Notes: a model not told the origin generated them from the sequence alone. A stretch of DNA of 64,000 nucleotides from CAVUCE01 sp963739985 (GCA_963739985.1 CAVUCE010000006.1:124001-188000); one strand, 5' to 3'. Numbered from the stretch's first letter, positions 42,872 to 53,002 are shown. Translations and numbers: made by a program.

Positions 42872-42972
42872 TTTTACCCATCTGTAAACAACTAAAACTC
42901 AAAAATAATTTATTTGCTTCTTAAATCAAATTATAAAGTATTATTTATTTGGGAATTAGGAAAAGGATGATT

Positions 42973-43800
42973 TTATCTCTTTGTCAGAATAAAATAGAAA
43001 GTAGGGTTGAATAATTTATTAACAAAACCAAAATTGTCATTCGCAAGCATCATTACTACTTTATCAAGTTTAGCTTTTCTGATAATTTTTAATAAACCAA
43101 GATGAAATTCGCTCCAAACAATTCCCTTGTTGCCTTCAAGCAATTTTTCAACTGAATGTTTTGTATTTAACCTGAGAGAAAAGTCCTTGTTCAACATTTT
43201 TCTAATTTCATATAGAGATAAAAGTTGTGCCGCATCTTTGCGGTTATAATCCTTCTTGCGAAATTTTTTCAAAAAATATTTATTTAGATTTTTTCTGCTT
43301 AGTAATCCCAGAAACGGAAGTCCCCAATGAGGATCGGCAATTATATTAAAAATGGAATGTTTGTTTGGTGTACTTAAATAAATTCTGCCTTCTACTTTTA
43401 ATAATTTTTTTAGATGGTCTATGATTTCATTTGCATCAGGAACATGTTCAATTACATCCTGGAGAATTATCAAATCAAATGATGCTTCTTTAAACGGAGG
43501 CTTCATTGCATCGCCATTAATTATACAAGATTTATTTTTAAGATGATTTTGTCTTTGCAATCTTACTTTATCGATATCAAAACTCACAACAAAATTATTA
43601 TCCGCCAAAACTTGCGATGTTCCGCCTTCACCTGAGCCTAAATCTAAGATTGTTAAATCCTCACACTTTATAAATTTTTCTATTATCGATTTTACAAACT
43701 TGCCTCTTTCAAGAGATAATTCACGCGATCGCTTCCAGCGGTTGTAATTCGGATGTGATGGATCTAGCCAAGGTGTCTCAAATTTAGGTTCTATTTCCAT
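42973..43800 (-). CDS. SAM-dependent methyltransferase (class I, surface-polysaccharide type)
   Basis: The 275-residue protein has a Methyltransf_11-like core: LTILDLGSGEGGTSQVLADN (SAM motif I), VVSFDIDKVRLQRQN, and FDLIILQDVIEHVPDANEII. The N-terminal PWLDPSHPNYNRWKRSREL and the C-terminal helical part do not point to a known substrate. Its start lies within the 3' end of the glycosyltransferase gene (10-base overlap), so the two are coupled and probably act on the same lipid-linked glycan or surface glycolipid. Confidence 0.82.
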   Translation of the reverse strand: MEIEPKFETPWLDPSHPNYNRWKRSRELSLERGKFVKSIIEKFIKCEDLTILDLGSGEGGTSQVLADNNFVVSFDIDKVRLQRQNHLKNKSCIINGDAMKPPFKEASFDLIILQDVIEHVPDANEIIDHLKKLLKVEGRIYLSTPNKHSIFNIIADPHWGLPFLGLLSRKNLNKYFLKKFRKKDYNRKDAAQLLSLYEIRKMLNKDFSLRLNTKHSVEKLLEGNKGIVWSEFHLGLLKIIRKAKLDKVVMMLANDNFGFVNKLFNPTFYFILTKR

Positions 43801-44873
43801 TCGATGGTTGTGTGTTTTGCGTTAAAGAAATTTATTACAAGAAAAAGTTCATATAATGTTTGAAGATAAAAAATCTGTATAAAGTTGAACTTATAACCGA
43901 ACTTTTTTTGAAGCGTTATCACGACTAAAAAATCAGCAATAAATTTTGTAAGAGCCGCTGTTAAAAAAATTGGATTAAATAAACTTAAAATTAAACAAAG
44001 AATTCCCAGTAAATTAAGCAAGTGCCAATATCCTAAAAACAATTTATGTGCTAATAAATAATGAAATGATGTAGTTGTGTGTCGTGCTTTCTGTCTAAGA
44101 TAACTTTTAAGAGTGTTTTCTGTTTTTGAGAAAACGAATGCATCGTCTTTTATCACAGTTCCAATTTTAAGATTATATTTTACAGCCTCACGCAAAAGCA
44201 AATCATCATCTCCGCTGAGAGTATCGATTGTATTTTTATAACCTTTAACTTTTTCAAAAGATTTTTTCTTGAATCCAAAACTTCTGGCAGCTGCAGAGTA
44301 TGGTAGTTTTAAGTTTGCAAATCCAAATGTTAAAATTGAAGCACGTAAATTTTCAAAACCCGAAATTTGTGAAATTAAATTCTTTTGTAGCTTAAATGGT
44401 GCAGCGCCAAAAATAAAATCATAGTTATTCTTAAATAGATTAGAATATTCTGAAATCCAATTTTTCTCAGGTATGCAATCAGCATCAGTAATCATAATAT
44501 AAGGATTAGCAGATCTTTTAATTCCAAAATCAATAGCACCGCGTTTTGCCGGATACTCTTTTTCTTCAGCTTTCAAAATTTTAAAGTTATTTAAATTGAC
44601 AATCTGTTCTTTTGTAAATTTAAATGTTTCATCATCCGAGTTATCATCAACAATAATTACTTCATATAAATCTTTAGGATAATTTTGCGAAGCCAGTGCG
44701 TTTATTAATTGCCGAATATTTTTCGACTCATTTTTTGCAGCGACTATAACCGAAATTTTTTGAGAGCCGGAAGATGTTCCACCTGTATTTCTAATTAAGT
44801 ATGCCAGTAGTAAAATAATATTACTAAAAACAATCATAATAACTACAGCGTCACTAATATAAATTGGAATCAT
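43791..44873 (-). CDS. Family 2 glycosyltransferase, membrane bound
   Basis: The 360-residue protein has an N-terminal membrane helix and then a GT2 fold with ISVIVAAKNESKNIRQLINA, EVIIVDDNSDDETFKF, MITDADCIPEKNW (the DxD metal site) and DTLSGDDDLLLREAVK. QKARHTTTSF follows, in the place of the QxxRW-like motif. Two or three C-terminal helices end the protein. It should transfer a sugar from a nucleotide donor at the cytoplasmic face of the membrane. It overlaps the methyltransferase gene by 10 bases. The upstream 155 bases are shared with the divergent T9SS cargo gene. Confidence 0.88.
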   Translation of the reverse strand: MIPIYISDAVVIMIVFSNIILLLAYLIRNTGGTSSGSQKISVIVAAKNESKNIRQLINALASQNYPKDLYEVIIVDDNSDDETFKFTKEQIVNLNNFKILKAEEKEYPAKRGAIDFGIKRSANPYIMITDADCIPEKNWISEYSNLFKNNYDFIFGAAPFKLQKNLISQISGFENLRASILTFGFANLKLPYSAAARSFGFKKKSFEKVKGYKNTIDTLSGDDDLLLREAVKYNLKIGTVIKDDAFVFSKTENTLKSYLRQKARHTTTSFHYLLAHKLFLGYWHLLNLLGILCLILSLFNPIFLTAALTKFIADFLVVITLQKKFGYKFNFIQIFYLQTLYELFLVINFFNAKHTTIEWK

Positions 44874-45028
44874 TAATGTTCTTTTTCAGCGATATAATAA
44901 CGGAATTATGTTTATTAAAATAAATAAAATATTTTCGCTTCAAAAACAGAGCACAATGCATGAGACAAGTATCTTCTTCTAATTGATTATAAAACAATAA
45001 TTTGCTACATTCAAAATGAGGTCAAATT

Positions 45029-46513
45029 ATGAAAAAATATTTACTAATCTTTATAATACTTTCGTGCTGTTCAATTTCATTCGCACAAAGCGATACAGTT
45101 ACAACATTACTTTCTTATCCGGATGCGGATATTTCAAACCCGAGTTTTTTATTACCGGAGCAGTATTATGAATTAAACGGCGATTTGGTATTCGAGAAAC
45201 ATCAGCAAAACAAAAGTAATATTCATGTATTATTTAAATCCAGTTATAAAGATTCTACATCTAAGGATATTTCAATTACTAATAATAATTATAAAAATAT
45301 GAATCCGGTTGGAATTTTGTTAAGCACAAAAAATTTCCCAATACGTATTTTTTACCAGACAAACCGAAATGGCAACTGGGATATAGTATATAAAGATTTT
45401 GATAATGATTCACTTTCCGCCGAGAAATTTTTAGCCTCTTCCGGAGATGATGAAACAAATCCAAGTTTGGTTGAACTTGATCAAATTGGGAGGTGGATGG
45501 TCCTATATGAGAAAGATAATTCAGTCTTTTTAGCATCAAATAATGCCGATTCAATTTCAACTCAAAAGATTTTTGACGGGAACGATACTGTTAAATATTT
45601 GCAACCAGTTGGTAAATCGATATCAGGATGGCAGGGCAGTATATTTTTTTCCGCTATAAAGATTTCAAATTCAGACAAAGTGCAACTGGTCGGTAAAAAG
45701 ATAGATAGTGATGGCAAATTAACTGAAGAAAGAATTATTGATGAAGATACTTCTTTAAGTAAACCTCATTTTTCTCGCGGTAACAATTGGGATTTGTTTT
45801 ATGAAAAAAATGACGGGGAATTTATTAATGAATTTTATGTTGATTACAGCTCCGACTTATCAAATATTTCAAGATTTAAAGATAGCATCAAAGGCAATTA
45901 TTCTAATCTTAGCACGATTTCCTTTCCAATTTTAGGTAAACAACAGAATACTTATAATTCTAACTATACTTCCAATTTCCCATACAGTTATAAATTTTCA
46001 CGTAATGACAGCAATTGGATAGGATATAAATCGTTTAATGCAAATAATGCAGATACTCTAATTATAACAAAATATTTTAATAGCCGTCCTATTTTAGGCA
46101 CAGAAAATTCTCCAGACGGCGCTTTAGAATTTCCAATAGTATGGCCTGATAGTGTTAACGATAGAATCGGTCTAAAACAAGTTTTAGTTGGAAAACTTTA
46201 TACAAATGTAAATGATAAATATTTTCCCAAAGATTTTACTCTTTCACAAAATTATCCAAACCCTTTTAACCCGAATACAAGCATTAAATTTCATCTCTCT
46301 AAAAGTGCTTTTGTAACGATTAATGTTTATGATATACTCGGCAGAAAAATAGCAACCTTAGTAAATGATTATAAGACTTCTGGAGATTATAAAACAATTT
46401 TTAATGCTTCAAAATTTTCTAGCGGTGTGTACTTTTACCAGATCGAATTAAGAAAAGATAAACAGAATGCTGTAGAATATTCACAAACAAAAAAGATGAT
46501 TTTGTTGAAGTAA
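45029..46513 (+). CDS. Secreted T9SS type A cargo protein (paralogue 1)
   Basis: The 494-residue protein has a signal peptide ending ISFAQ and a body of short beta-rich repeats (IRIFYQTNRNGNWDIVYKDF). The C-terminal type A sorting domain starts at FTLSQNYPNPFNPNTSIKFH and ends KKMILLK. The body is clearly related to the protein at 46845 (for example PQIFYQTNRSGSWEFGYKKY there). The FYQTNR-x-G-x-W pattern resembles a propeller blade, but I do not recognise a named family. It should be exported through Sec and then the type IX system to the surface. It is the first of a tandem set. Confidence 0.85.
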   Translation: MKKYLLIFIILSCCSISFAQSDTVTTLLSYPDADISNPSFLLPEQYYELNGDLVFEKHQQNKSNIHVLFKSSYKDSTSKDISITNNNYKNMNPVGILLSTKNFPIRIFYQTNRNGNWDIVYKDFDNDSLSAEKFLASSGDDETNPSLVELDQIGRWMVLYEKDNSVFLASNNADSISTQKIFDGNDTVKYLQPVGKSISGWQGSIFFSAIKISNSDKVQLVGKKIDSDGKLTEERIIDEDTSLSKPHFSRGNNWDLFYEKNDGEFINEFYVDYSSDLSNISRFKDSIKGNYSNLSTISFPILGKQQNTYNSNYTSNFPYSYKFSRNDSNWIGYKSFNANNADTLIITKYFNSRPILGTENSPDGALEFPIVWPDSVNDRIGLKQVLVGKLYTNVNDKYFPKDFTLSQNYPNPFNPNTSIKFHLSKSAFVTINVYDILGRKIATLVNDYKTSGDYKTIFNASKFSSGVYFYQIELRKDKQNAVEYSQTKKMILLK

Positions 46514-46559
46514 GTTTGAACCCGAAGTATACCTAATACATTATTAGAAGGGGATATTG

Positions 46560-46724
46560 ATGAAAACTTTATTGTCAGTTTTAATTTTGATCACAAATCT
46601 CATCTGTATTGCTCAAACATCAGGTGTTCACAAACTTGTTTCATACAATGATGCTGATGTGAGAAACCAGAGTTTTAGTCTGGGTCGACAATATTATTTT
46701 TCACCGGATAAATATGTTCAATAA
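46560..46724 (+). pseudogene. Truncated remnant of a third T9SS cargo paralogue
   Basis: A 54-codon frame starts with a good ribosome site (AGAAGGGG). It encodes a signal peptide (MKTLLSVLILITNLICIAQ) and then HKLVSYNDADVRNQSFSLGR followed by QYYFSPDKYVQ and a stop. This matches the N-terminus of the neighbours (LLSYPDADISNPSFLLPEQY at 45029). Nothing resembling the rest of the protein follows before the next gene at 46845. It is most simply the 5' stub of a deleted tandem copy. A functional short secreted peptide is possible but less likely. Confidence 0.75.
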
Positions 46725-46844
46725 TTGTAACAAAAAATACTTTAACGGATAAATTTTATGACAAACTGCTTTCTAACGTGTTGACAAATAATTCTTGACT
46801 ATAACTCTTTTATTCGGTTTTTTTAAAAAATATTTGGGGAAATT

Positions 46845-48356
46845 ATGAAAAAGACACATCCTGCGTTGTCATTACTCTTCTTGTGTATTTTGAATTTAGC
46901 TTATGCACAACCGGGCATCGTAAAACAAATCTTAACTATTCCTGACGGGGACGTACAAAATCCATCATTTCCAGGTAGCGACTACAATCATTTTATACAA
47001 AGAGGCATTGTATTTGAAATTCATAAAAATACTAATTCGAATATTTATTATATGAAGTATGATGGGGACACCGATACATTCGGTTCAACGGTACAGGTAA
47101 CGAATGACAATTATCAGGATATTAATCCGATTTGTCTTATATCTGAAAACAATTCAAAACCACAAATATTTTACCAGACAAACAGAAGCGGGAGCTGGGA
47201 ATTTGGTTACAAAAAATACGTTAATGATACATTAAGCGCCTTTCATATTATTGATGATTCAACAGACGCTGAATTTAAACCAGCTTTCTTTTTTAGGAGA
47301 CTTTGGGATAACGACACTCAGAGGATTTTATACATTAAAAATAATTCGGTGTACATGGCAACAAGACAAGATTCATCATATCAAACCGAACTCGTATTTG
47401 AATCGAATGATTCCGTGAAATATTCGGAAGCAACCGGCACCCGTACCATGTTGATGTATGATACAGAGTTCTCGGGTATTAATGTAGTGGCAAAGAAGGT
47501 TTTTAATTCGGGGAAAATACAGCTTGTGTTTAGGCATATAAATCCGCCTCTTACGTGGAGTAATGAGTTAGTAATAGAAGAAGGCTGCTACTTAAATAAT
47601 CCTAGATTTATTGGTACGGATTTTCCTGTTTTATCTTACGAAAACCTCGACGGGAATTTTTCAAATGTATTTATTAGAGAACGATGGTACTCTTCAAATC
47701 CGCCCCAAAAATTAATAGACAGCATAAATGGAAATTATTCTAGTTTAAATTTTATGGTTTCTCCAATAGTTACAAAGCAGCGGAGGCTTTCTAAGATTAA
47801 AGATTTTAATGTTTCATATTATCCCCATACTTACAAGTATAATAGGAGCGACAGTTCATTCATTGCTGGAAGTGGACAAAATTATTATGCCGGCGACACA
47901 TTAATTTATACCAAAGTTAATTCCGCAACACCTGAACTGGGACAAGCCGGCTCTATTTCTGGATTTGTATGTTTTTATACAATCTGGGAAGACAGTATTA
48001 ATGGACGAGTGGGTCTGCGCGGTATAAGAACTCTTGTCGGTTTTGGTGATGTAAGTGACCCTTCTTCTCCCAATTCATTTGAGCTTTATCAGAACTATCC
48101 TAATCCTTTTAATCCTAGTACAAAAATAAAATATCATCTATCAAAAAACGGATATGTAACTTTAATAATTTATGATTTACTCGGAAGAAGAATAGAAACA
48201 TTAGTAGAAGGTTATAAATCAGTAGGGGATTATAACGTAATATTTAATGCATCAAAATATTCAAGCGGAATATATTTTTACCGTTTAACATCAAGTGATG
48301 ATAAAAACGGGATGATAAATTACTCGCAGACAAGAAAGATGATACTATTGAAATAA
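46845..48356 (+). CDS. Secreted T9SS type A cargo protein (paralogue 2)
   Basis: The 503-residue protein has a signal peptide ending LAYAQ, then the same body as paralogue 1 (IPDGDVQNPSFP near the start, INGNYSSLNF in the middle). The type A sorting domain (FELYQNYPNPFNPSTKIKYH, then SSGIYFYRLTSSDDKNGMIN) ends KKMILLK after a variant Arg (TRKMILLK). Its last 60 bases are nearly the same as the end of the unrelated cargo gene at 53509. That points to sharing of sorting-domain DNA by recombination. Function is unknown. It is presumed to be surface exposed. Confidence 0.85.
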   Translation: MKKTHPALSLLFLCILNLAYAQPGIVKQILTIPDGDVQNPSFPGSDYNHFIQRGIVFEIHKNTNSNIYYMKYDGDTDTFGSTVQVTNDNYQDINPICLISENNSKPQIFYQTNRSGSWEFGYKKYVNDTLSAFHIIDDSTDAEFKPAFFFRRLWDNDTQRILYIKNNSVYMATRQDSSYQTELVFESNDSVKYSEATGTRTMLMYDTEFSGINVVAKKVFNSGKIQLVFRHINPPLTWSNELVIEEGCYLNNPRFIGTDFPVLSYENLDGNFSNVFIRERWYSSNPPQKLIDSINGNYSSLNFMVSPIVTKQRRLSKIKDFNVSYYPHTYKYNRSDSSFIAGSGQNYYAGDTLIYTKVNSATPELGQAGSISGFVCFYTIWEDSINGRVGLRGIRTLVGFGDVSDPSSPNSFELYQNYPNPFNPSTKIKYHLSKNGYVTLIIYDLLGRRIETLVEGYKSVGDYNVIFNASKYSSGIYFYRLTSSDDKNGMINYSQTRKMILLK

Positions 48357-48394
48357 GCTAAAATAAAATATTTGTAAAATGTTTTTAATTGTTA

Positions 48395-48512
48395 ATTGTA
48401 CATTATAAATTATAAATTGTAATCACTCTTCATCTAAAAGCCATCCTTCCGCTAATTCCGATTTCATATTGGATAAAAATCTGGATGGCTTAGAAAGAGT
48501 AGTTCCCGCTTC
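48395..48512. repeat. 118-bp segment duplicated from the uvrD 3' end (displaced copy)
   Basis: These 118 bases match 55353-55470 with only four differences and no gap. The matching block spans an AT-rich spacer and the last 30 codons of uvrD on the - strand. Both edges of the identity are sharp: the sequence after 48512 has no counterpart at 55471. The displaced copy lies behind a T9SS cargo gene, just as the real uvrD end lies behind another one. Confidence 0.93.
48423..48512 (-). pseudogene. Fragment of the uvrD-like helicase C-terminus
   Basis: Read on the - strand this gives the last 30 codons of the helicase at 55381, ending EGWLLDEE and a stop. It has one amino-acid change (Asp to Asn in FLSDMKSE) and three synonymous changes. 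It has no start or upstream coding part. The excess of synonymous differences suggests that at least part of the divergence arose while one copy was under selection. The remaining bases up to 48714 hold no gene that I can support and should contain the promoter of the sensor gene. Confidence 0.85.
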
Positions 48513-48714
48513 ATTGAGTACAATGCCTATCTTATAAATATTTTAAATCATTGAAACCAGGTTATTTAAATTAACTGAACCTTAAAAACTATAAATAATT
48601 TAATGAGTTAAGCTATTATTTTGCTTGATTTACAAAAAATAAATAAATAGGTTAAAGCGATCATTATCCAATGGCGTAATTAATTATGAAAAAATTATAT
48701 TCCAATTTCCCCTA

Positions 48715-51700
48715 ATGAGTAGATCTATTTTTAACCCTAAAAAAATATTCAGTTGGATTTATATATTCCTACCATTATTTTTTACGTTCCAGTTATACCC
48801 GCAGCAAATACGTTTTAAGCATTTAACAATAAACGATGGGCTCTCCCAAAGTTCAGTTTCGGCAATTTTACAAGATAAATCCGGATTTATGTGGTTTGGT
48901 ACAAAAGACGGGTTGGATCGCTATGACGGGTACAATTTTAAAGTGTTTTATAATCATCCTTTTGACTCAACTTCAATTTCGCCTAATCAAATAACTGCAC
49001 TATTTGAAGATCACAAAGGTGTCATCTGGATTGGTACATTAGACGGTAAAGTAGATTTTTATGAAAAAGAAAATCAAAGATTCCATCACATAGGATTAAA
49101 TTCTGAAGAATCCGGCAACAGCAATATTATTAGAATCACTGCAATTGCTGAAGACGATCAAAAAAATATATGGATCGGAACAATGGGAAACGGTTTGTAT
49201 GAACTCGCTTTTCCTCATGGAAGAAAATACATGCCTGAAGTAACTCATTTCATCAACTTTTCTAAGGATAATAATTCATTAGGTTCTAATGATATTCTTA
49301 GTCTTCATCTGGACTCATTAAAAAATTTATGGATAGGAACCGATCAGAACATTTTAAAATTTAATGAGAAGCAAAATAATTTTACTAAATATAAGATTGA
49401 ACAGGCTGGCGCCGAATTTCCCGGAATTTTTGCAATATCTGAATTTAAAAAGGGATTTTTGTGGCTGGGAATTTCTCATGGCTTGGTTCTTTTTAACGAA
49501 AAAACCGGAGAATATAAATTTTACTTTTCAAAGCTAAACGAGGATGTTAGAGGAATTATTAAAGATCATGAAGGCAGATTATGGGCCGAAACTAAAGGCG
49601 GGTTACAGATTTTTGATCTTAAAACTAGTTCATATGAATATTTCTTACATGATCCGTCAAACCCATCTTCTATAAGTTACAATTCGATTTCAAGTCTCTG
49701 CTGTGATAAGTCCGGGCTAGTTTGGATTGGGACTGGTGGAGAAGGAATAGATATATTTGACCCCGCAAAAAATCAATTTCTTACTTTTACAAAAAATCTT
49801 AATAGAGGTAGGCGTTCTGTTTTTAGTATAAGATCCATTTTGGAAGACAATCGTGGTTACATTTGGATTGGAACAGATGTATTGTATAGATGGAATAGAA
49901 AAACGGGAAAGTTAAAAAGCTATGAAGGTCCAATAAGTAGAATGCGTGATTTCGGCAATTCTGTTGTATACTCAATTGTTCAATCAGATAGTAATCACAT
50001 TCTCTTTGGAACGGGAATGGGCTTATATGAATATAATTGCAGTACCGAAAAAGCGAAATTGTTTGAATCAAATTCATCGGATCCAAATAAAATACCCGGG
50101 CAGGAAATTCCATTTGTATTTAAAGATCGACAAGGTAAAATATGGGTGGCAAACCAAAATTATTTATGTCAACTTATAGACCGTAGGAAAGGCATTTTTA
50201 AGAGATTTTTGTATAATAATGATTTTAAAGCAGAATTTTCAAGACCATGTGTATTACCGGCAAAAGGTGGTAATTTTTGGATTAGTTCAAGGAATGGACT
50301 TATATGTTTTAATAAGAATTCAGGCTCAGTAAAAAGATTTACTTACAAGCCGGATGATCCGAATAGTTTGAACAATAATTTTATTAAATCACTTTGTCCC
50401 GATCTTAAGCAGCCGGATAAATATTTATGGTTAGGAACAGTTGGTGGCGGATTAAATAAATTTAATTATAAAACAAAAACATTTTCTCATTATATGGTAA
50501 AAGACGGACTACCCAATAACGTAGTCTACGGAATTCTACTGGACAAAAAGGGATATCTCTGGCTAAGTACCAACAAAGGAATATCAAAGTTTAATCCTGA
50601 TTCTCTTACTTTTAAAAACTATGATTATTCCGATGGTTTGCAGAGTAATGAGTTCAATACCGGTGCTTATTTTAAAAGTAAATCCGGTGAGATGTTTTTT
50701 GGCGGAATAAAAGGTCTAAATTATTTTTATCCCGATGAAATTAAAGACAACAAGTTTATTCCTAATATAGTTATAACGCAATGCGAAATCCAAAATCAAT
50801 CAACATTGGATAAGAATAAGTTAAAATTGATAAACGATTTAAGTAATACAGATAAGAATTTGACCCTTCGCTACAATGAAAATATTATTACATTTAGTTT
50901 TGCCGCATTAGATTATTCATCGCCAGAGAAAAATCAGTTTGAATATAAAATGGAAAATGTGGATGCAAACTGGATTTACTCCGGAACTAATCACTTTGCT
51001 TCTTATACTAACCTAGCGCCGGGAAAATATACCTTTCGAGTAAAAGGATCAAACAATAACGGTGTATGGAATAAAAAAGCCGCATCTTTCAGTTTTATTA
51101 TTCTACCTCCCTGGTGGAAAACCTGGTGGGCTTATTCTTTGTATCTGATATTATTTTTAACGATTCTATTATTCATAAGACGATATGAACTAAACCGTGT
51201 TAGATTAAAAAACCAACTTGAACTTGAGAAGTCAGAATCAAATTCACTTCGCGAACTTGATCAACTTAAATCAAGATTTTTTGCTAATATTTCTCACGAG
51301 TTTAGAACACCGCTAACACTAATCCTAGGTCAGATTGAAAGTGTAATATCATCGAATATAGATATTAAAGAAAAAGGAAAGCTCCAGGTAGCAAACCGTA
51401 ATTCCCAAAGACTGCTTACCTTAATAAATCAACTGCTGGATATTTCCAAGATAGAATCGGGAAGCATGAAATTAAATGCAGAACAGCATAATATAGTTTC
51501 ATTTTTAAAGAGCTTATTCTATTCATTCGAATTAATTGCAGAATCAAAAAAGATTCATCTGAAATTTGATTCTGAAAGTGAAAACATTCCGGTAGTCTAT
51601 GATTCTGATAAAATGGAAAAAATATTTTATAATTTATATTCAAATGCATTTAAGTTTACACCGGAAAGAGGAGAGATTAAGACAACATTGAGGATTTTCG

Positions 51701-52818
51701 ATTCAATATTGGAAATCCGGATCAAAGATACTGGAATCGGCATTCCTGAAGACCGTATTAAAAACATCTTCAACCGTTTCTACCAGGTTGATAGTTCAAC
51801 TACACGAAACTATGAAGGAACCGGAATTGGTTTATCCCTGGCTAGAGAATTAATTGAACTGCATAATGGGAAAATAAATGTAATAAGCAAAACCAGCGAA
51901 GGTTCTGAATTTATTATTTCCTTTCCTCTAAATAATATGAATTTTGAAGCTAGACAATACGCTAAAGTTTCCGCTAATAGATCTTCCTCAGTCCAAAGTT
52001 ATATTGAACCGGAAGAGGATTCCGGGAAACAAGTATTTACTAAACCTCTATCTCAGGATGAAGAAAAAATTATTTTATGTGTTGAAGATAATGCAGACAT
52101 ACGATCGTATGTCTGTGAACAAATGGAAAATGAATATAAAGTTTTAGAAGCATCAAACGGAGAAGAGGGAATAATAATTGCAAAAGATAATATTCCAAAT
52201 TTAATTATAACAGATATTATGATGCCCAAACTTAACGGTTATGAATTTTGCCAGGCAATCAGAGCCGATGAGAAAACGAGTCATATACCGATTATAATGC
52301 TCACAGCTAAAGCGGGATTGGATGACAAGATAGAAGGACTGGAGACAGGCGCAGATGCTTATATCACCAAGCCTTTTAGCGCAAAAGAATTAAAAGTGAG
52401 AGTAAAAAATTTAATCAATCAAAGAGAACAACTTCGAAAACGTTTCAGCAAATCTACAATAATAAAGCCTGCTGAGGTGTCTGCAGTTTCAGTTGATCAA
52501 GAATATTTGCGGAAAGTAATCAAAATCATCGAAGCTAATTTTGAAAATGAAAATTTCAGTTCGGAGAGACTTGCATCTGAAGTGAACATGAGTCTTTCCC
52601 AGCTCAATAGAAAACTCAATGCTTTAATTGATCAACCTGCCGGACAACTAATTCGTTCTCTCAGACTTCAGCGTGCTGCAGATTTATTAAAACAAAACGC
52701 CGGAAATATAACAGAAATCAGTTTTATGGTCGGATTCAATGACCATGGATATTTTTCAAAGTTATTTAGGAAACAATTCGGCTGCAGTCCTACCGAATAT
52801 AAAAAAAAGGTTACATAA
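48715..52818 (+). CDS. Hybrid two-component system protein: propeller sensor, kinase, receiver, AraC-type output
   Basis: The 1367-residue protein has a signal/anchor segment and about 650 residues of two-component propeller blades (LQDKSGFMWFGTKDGLDRYD, WIGTLDGKVDFYE, WIGTGGEGIDIFD and more). A Y_Y_Y domain follows (YKMENVDANWIYSG), then a membrane helix (about 805-823). The histidine kinase has SHEFRTPLTLILGQ with His861 and GTGIGLSLARELIE. The receiver has ITDIMMPKLNGYEF with Asp1167, and an AraC-type HTH ends the protein (SFMVGFNDHGYFSKLFRKQF). This is the complete HTCS layout that Bacteroidota use to sense glycan breakdown products. Its nearest downstream cargo gene carries a CBM6-like module, a plausible target. 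Confidence 0.96.
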   Translation: MSRSIFNPKKIFSWIYIFLPLFFTFQLYPQQIRFKHLTINDGLSQSSVSAILQDKSGFMWFGTKDGLDRYDGYNFKVFYNHPFDSTSISPNQITALFEDHKGVIWIGTLDGKVDFYEKENQRFHHIGLNSEESGNSNIIRITAIAEDDQKNIWIGTMGNGLYELAFPHGRKYMPEVTHFINFSKDNNSLGSNDILSLHLDSLKNLWIGTDQNILKFNEKQNNFTKYKIEQAGAEFPGIFAISEFKKGFLWLGISHGLVLFNEKTGEYKFYFSKLNEDVRGIIKDHEGRLWAETKGGLQIFDLKTSSYEYFLHDPSNPSSISYNSISSLCCDKSGLVWIGTGGEGIDIFDPAKNQFLTFTKNLNRGRRSVFSIRSILEDNRGYIWIGTDVLYRWNRKTGKLKSYEGPISRMRDFGNSVVYSIVQSDSNHILFGTGMGLYEYNCSTEKAKLFESNSSDPNKIPGQEIPFVFKDRQGKIWVANQNYLCQLIDRRKGIFKRFLYNNDFKAEFSRPCVLPAKGGNFWISSRNGLICFNKNSGSVKRFTYKPDDPNSLNNNFIKSLCPDLKQPDKYLWLGTVGGGLNKFNYKTKTFSHYMVKDGLPNNVVYGILLDKKGYLWLSTNKGISKFNPDSLTFKNYDYSDGLQSNEFNTGAYFKSKSGEMFFGGIKGLNYFYPDEIKDNKFIPNIVITQCEIQNQSTLDKNKLKLINDLSNTDKNLTLRYNENIITFSFAALDYSSPEKNQFEYKMENVDANWIYSGTNHFASYTNLAPGKYTFRVKGSNNNGVWNKKAASFSFIILPPWWKTWWAYSLYLILFLTILLFIRRYELNRVRLKNQLELEKSESNSLRELDQLKSRFFANISHEFRTPLTLILGQIESVISSNIDIKEKGKLQVANRNSQRLLTLINQLLDISKIESGSMKLNAEQHNIVSFLKSLFYSFELIAESKKIHLKFDSESENIPVVYDSDKMEKIFYNLYSNAFKFTPERGEIKTTLRIFDSILEIRIKDTGIGIPEDRIKNIFNRFYQVDSSTTRNYEGTGIGLSLARELIELHNGKINVISKTSEGSEFIISFPLNNMNFEARQYAKVSANRSSSVQSYIEPEEDSGKQVFTKPLSQDEEKIILCVEDNADIRSYVCEQMENEYKVLEASNGEEGIIIAKDNIPNLIITDIMMPKLNGYEFCQAIRADEKTSHIPIIMLTAKAGLDDKIEGLETGADAYITKPFSAKELKVRVKNLINQREQLRKRFSKSTIIKPAEVSAVSVDQEYLRKVIKIIEANFENENFSSERLASEVNMSLSQLNRKLNALIDQPAGQLIRSLRLQRAADLLKQNAGNITEISFMVGFNDHGYFSKLFRKQFGCSPTEYKKKVT

Positions 52819-53002
52819 ACCAGAACATTTATACTTTAACTGAAACAAGCTTACTTTTATCAATTAAAACCTTTCAAAAATGCAATTTTGCGCATTTTGA
52901 CCAACAATTTGCGTGAATTTTCCAAGCAATCACACTACAATTCACTTACTTTTTACCTAAGAATATTTGAATAAACCAATCAATTTTTTAATGGCTTTTT
53001 TT

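Noticed and set aside
45279..45560. 93-codon open frame on the - strand in the first cargo gene
   Set aside because: It is antisense to a coding region with a clear signal peptide and sorting domain, and has no recognisable features.
46781..46805. TTGACA upstream of the 46845 cargo gene as a promoter
   Set aside because: The -35-like hexamer is perfect, but the nearest TATAAC is only 13 bases away and no -10 box stands at 16-18 bases. I did not list it.
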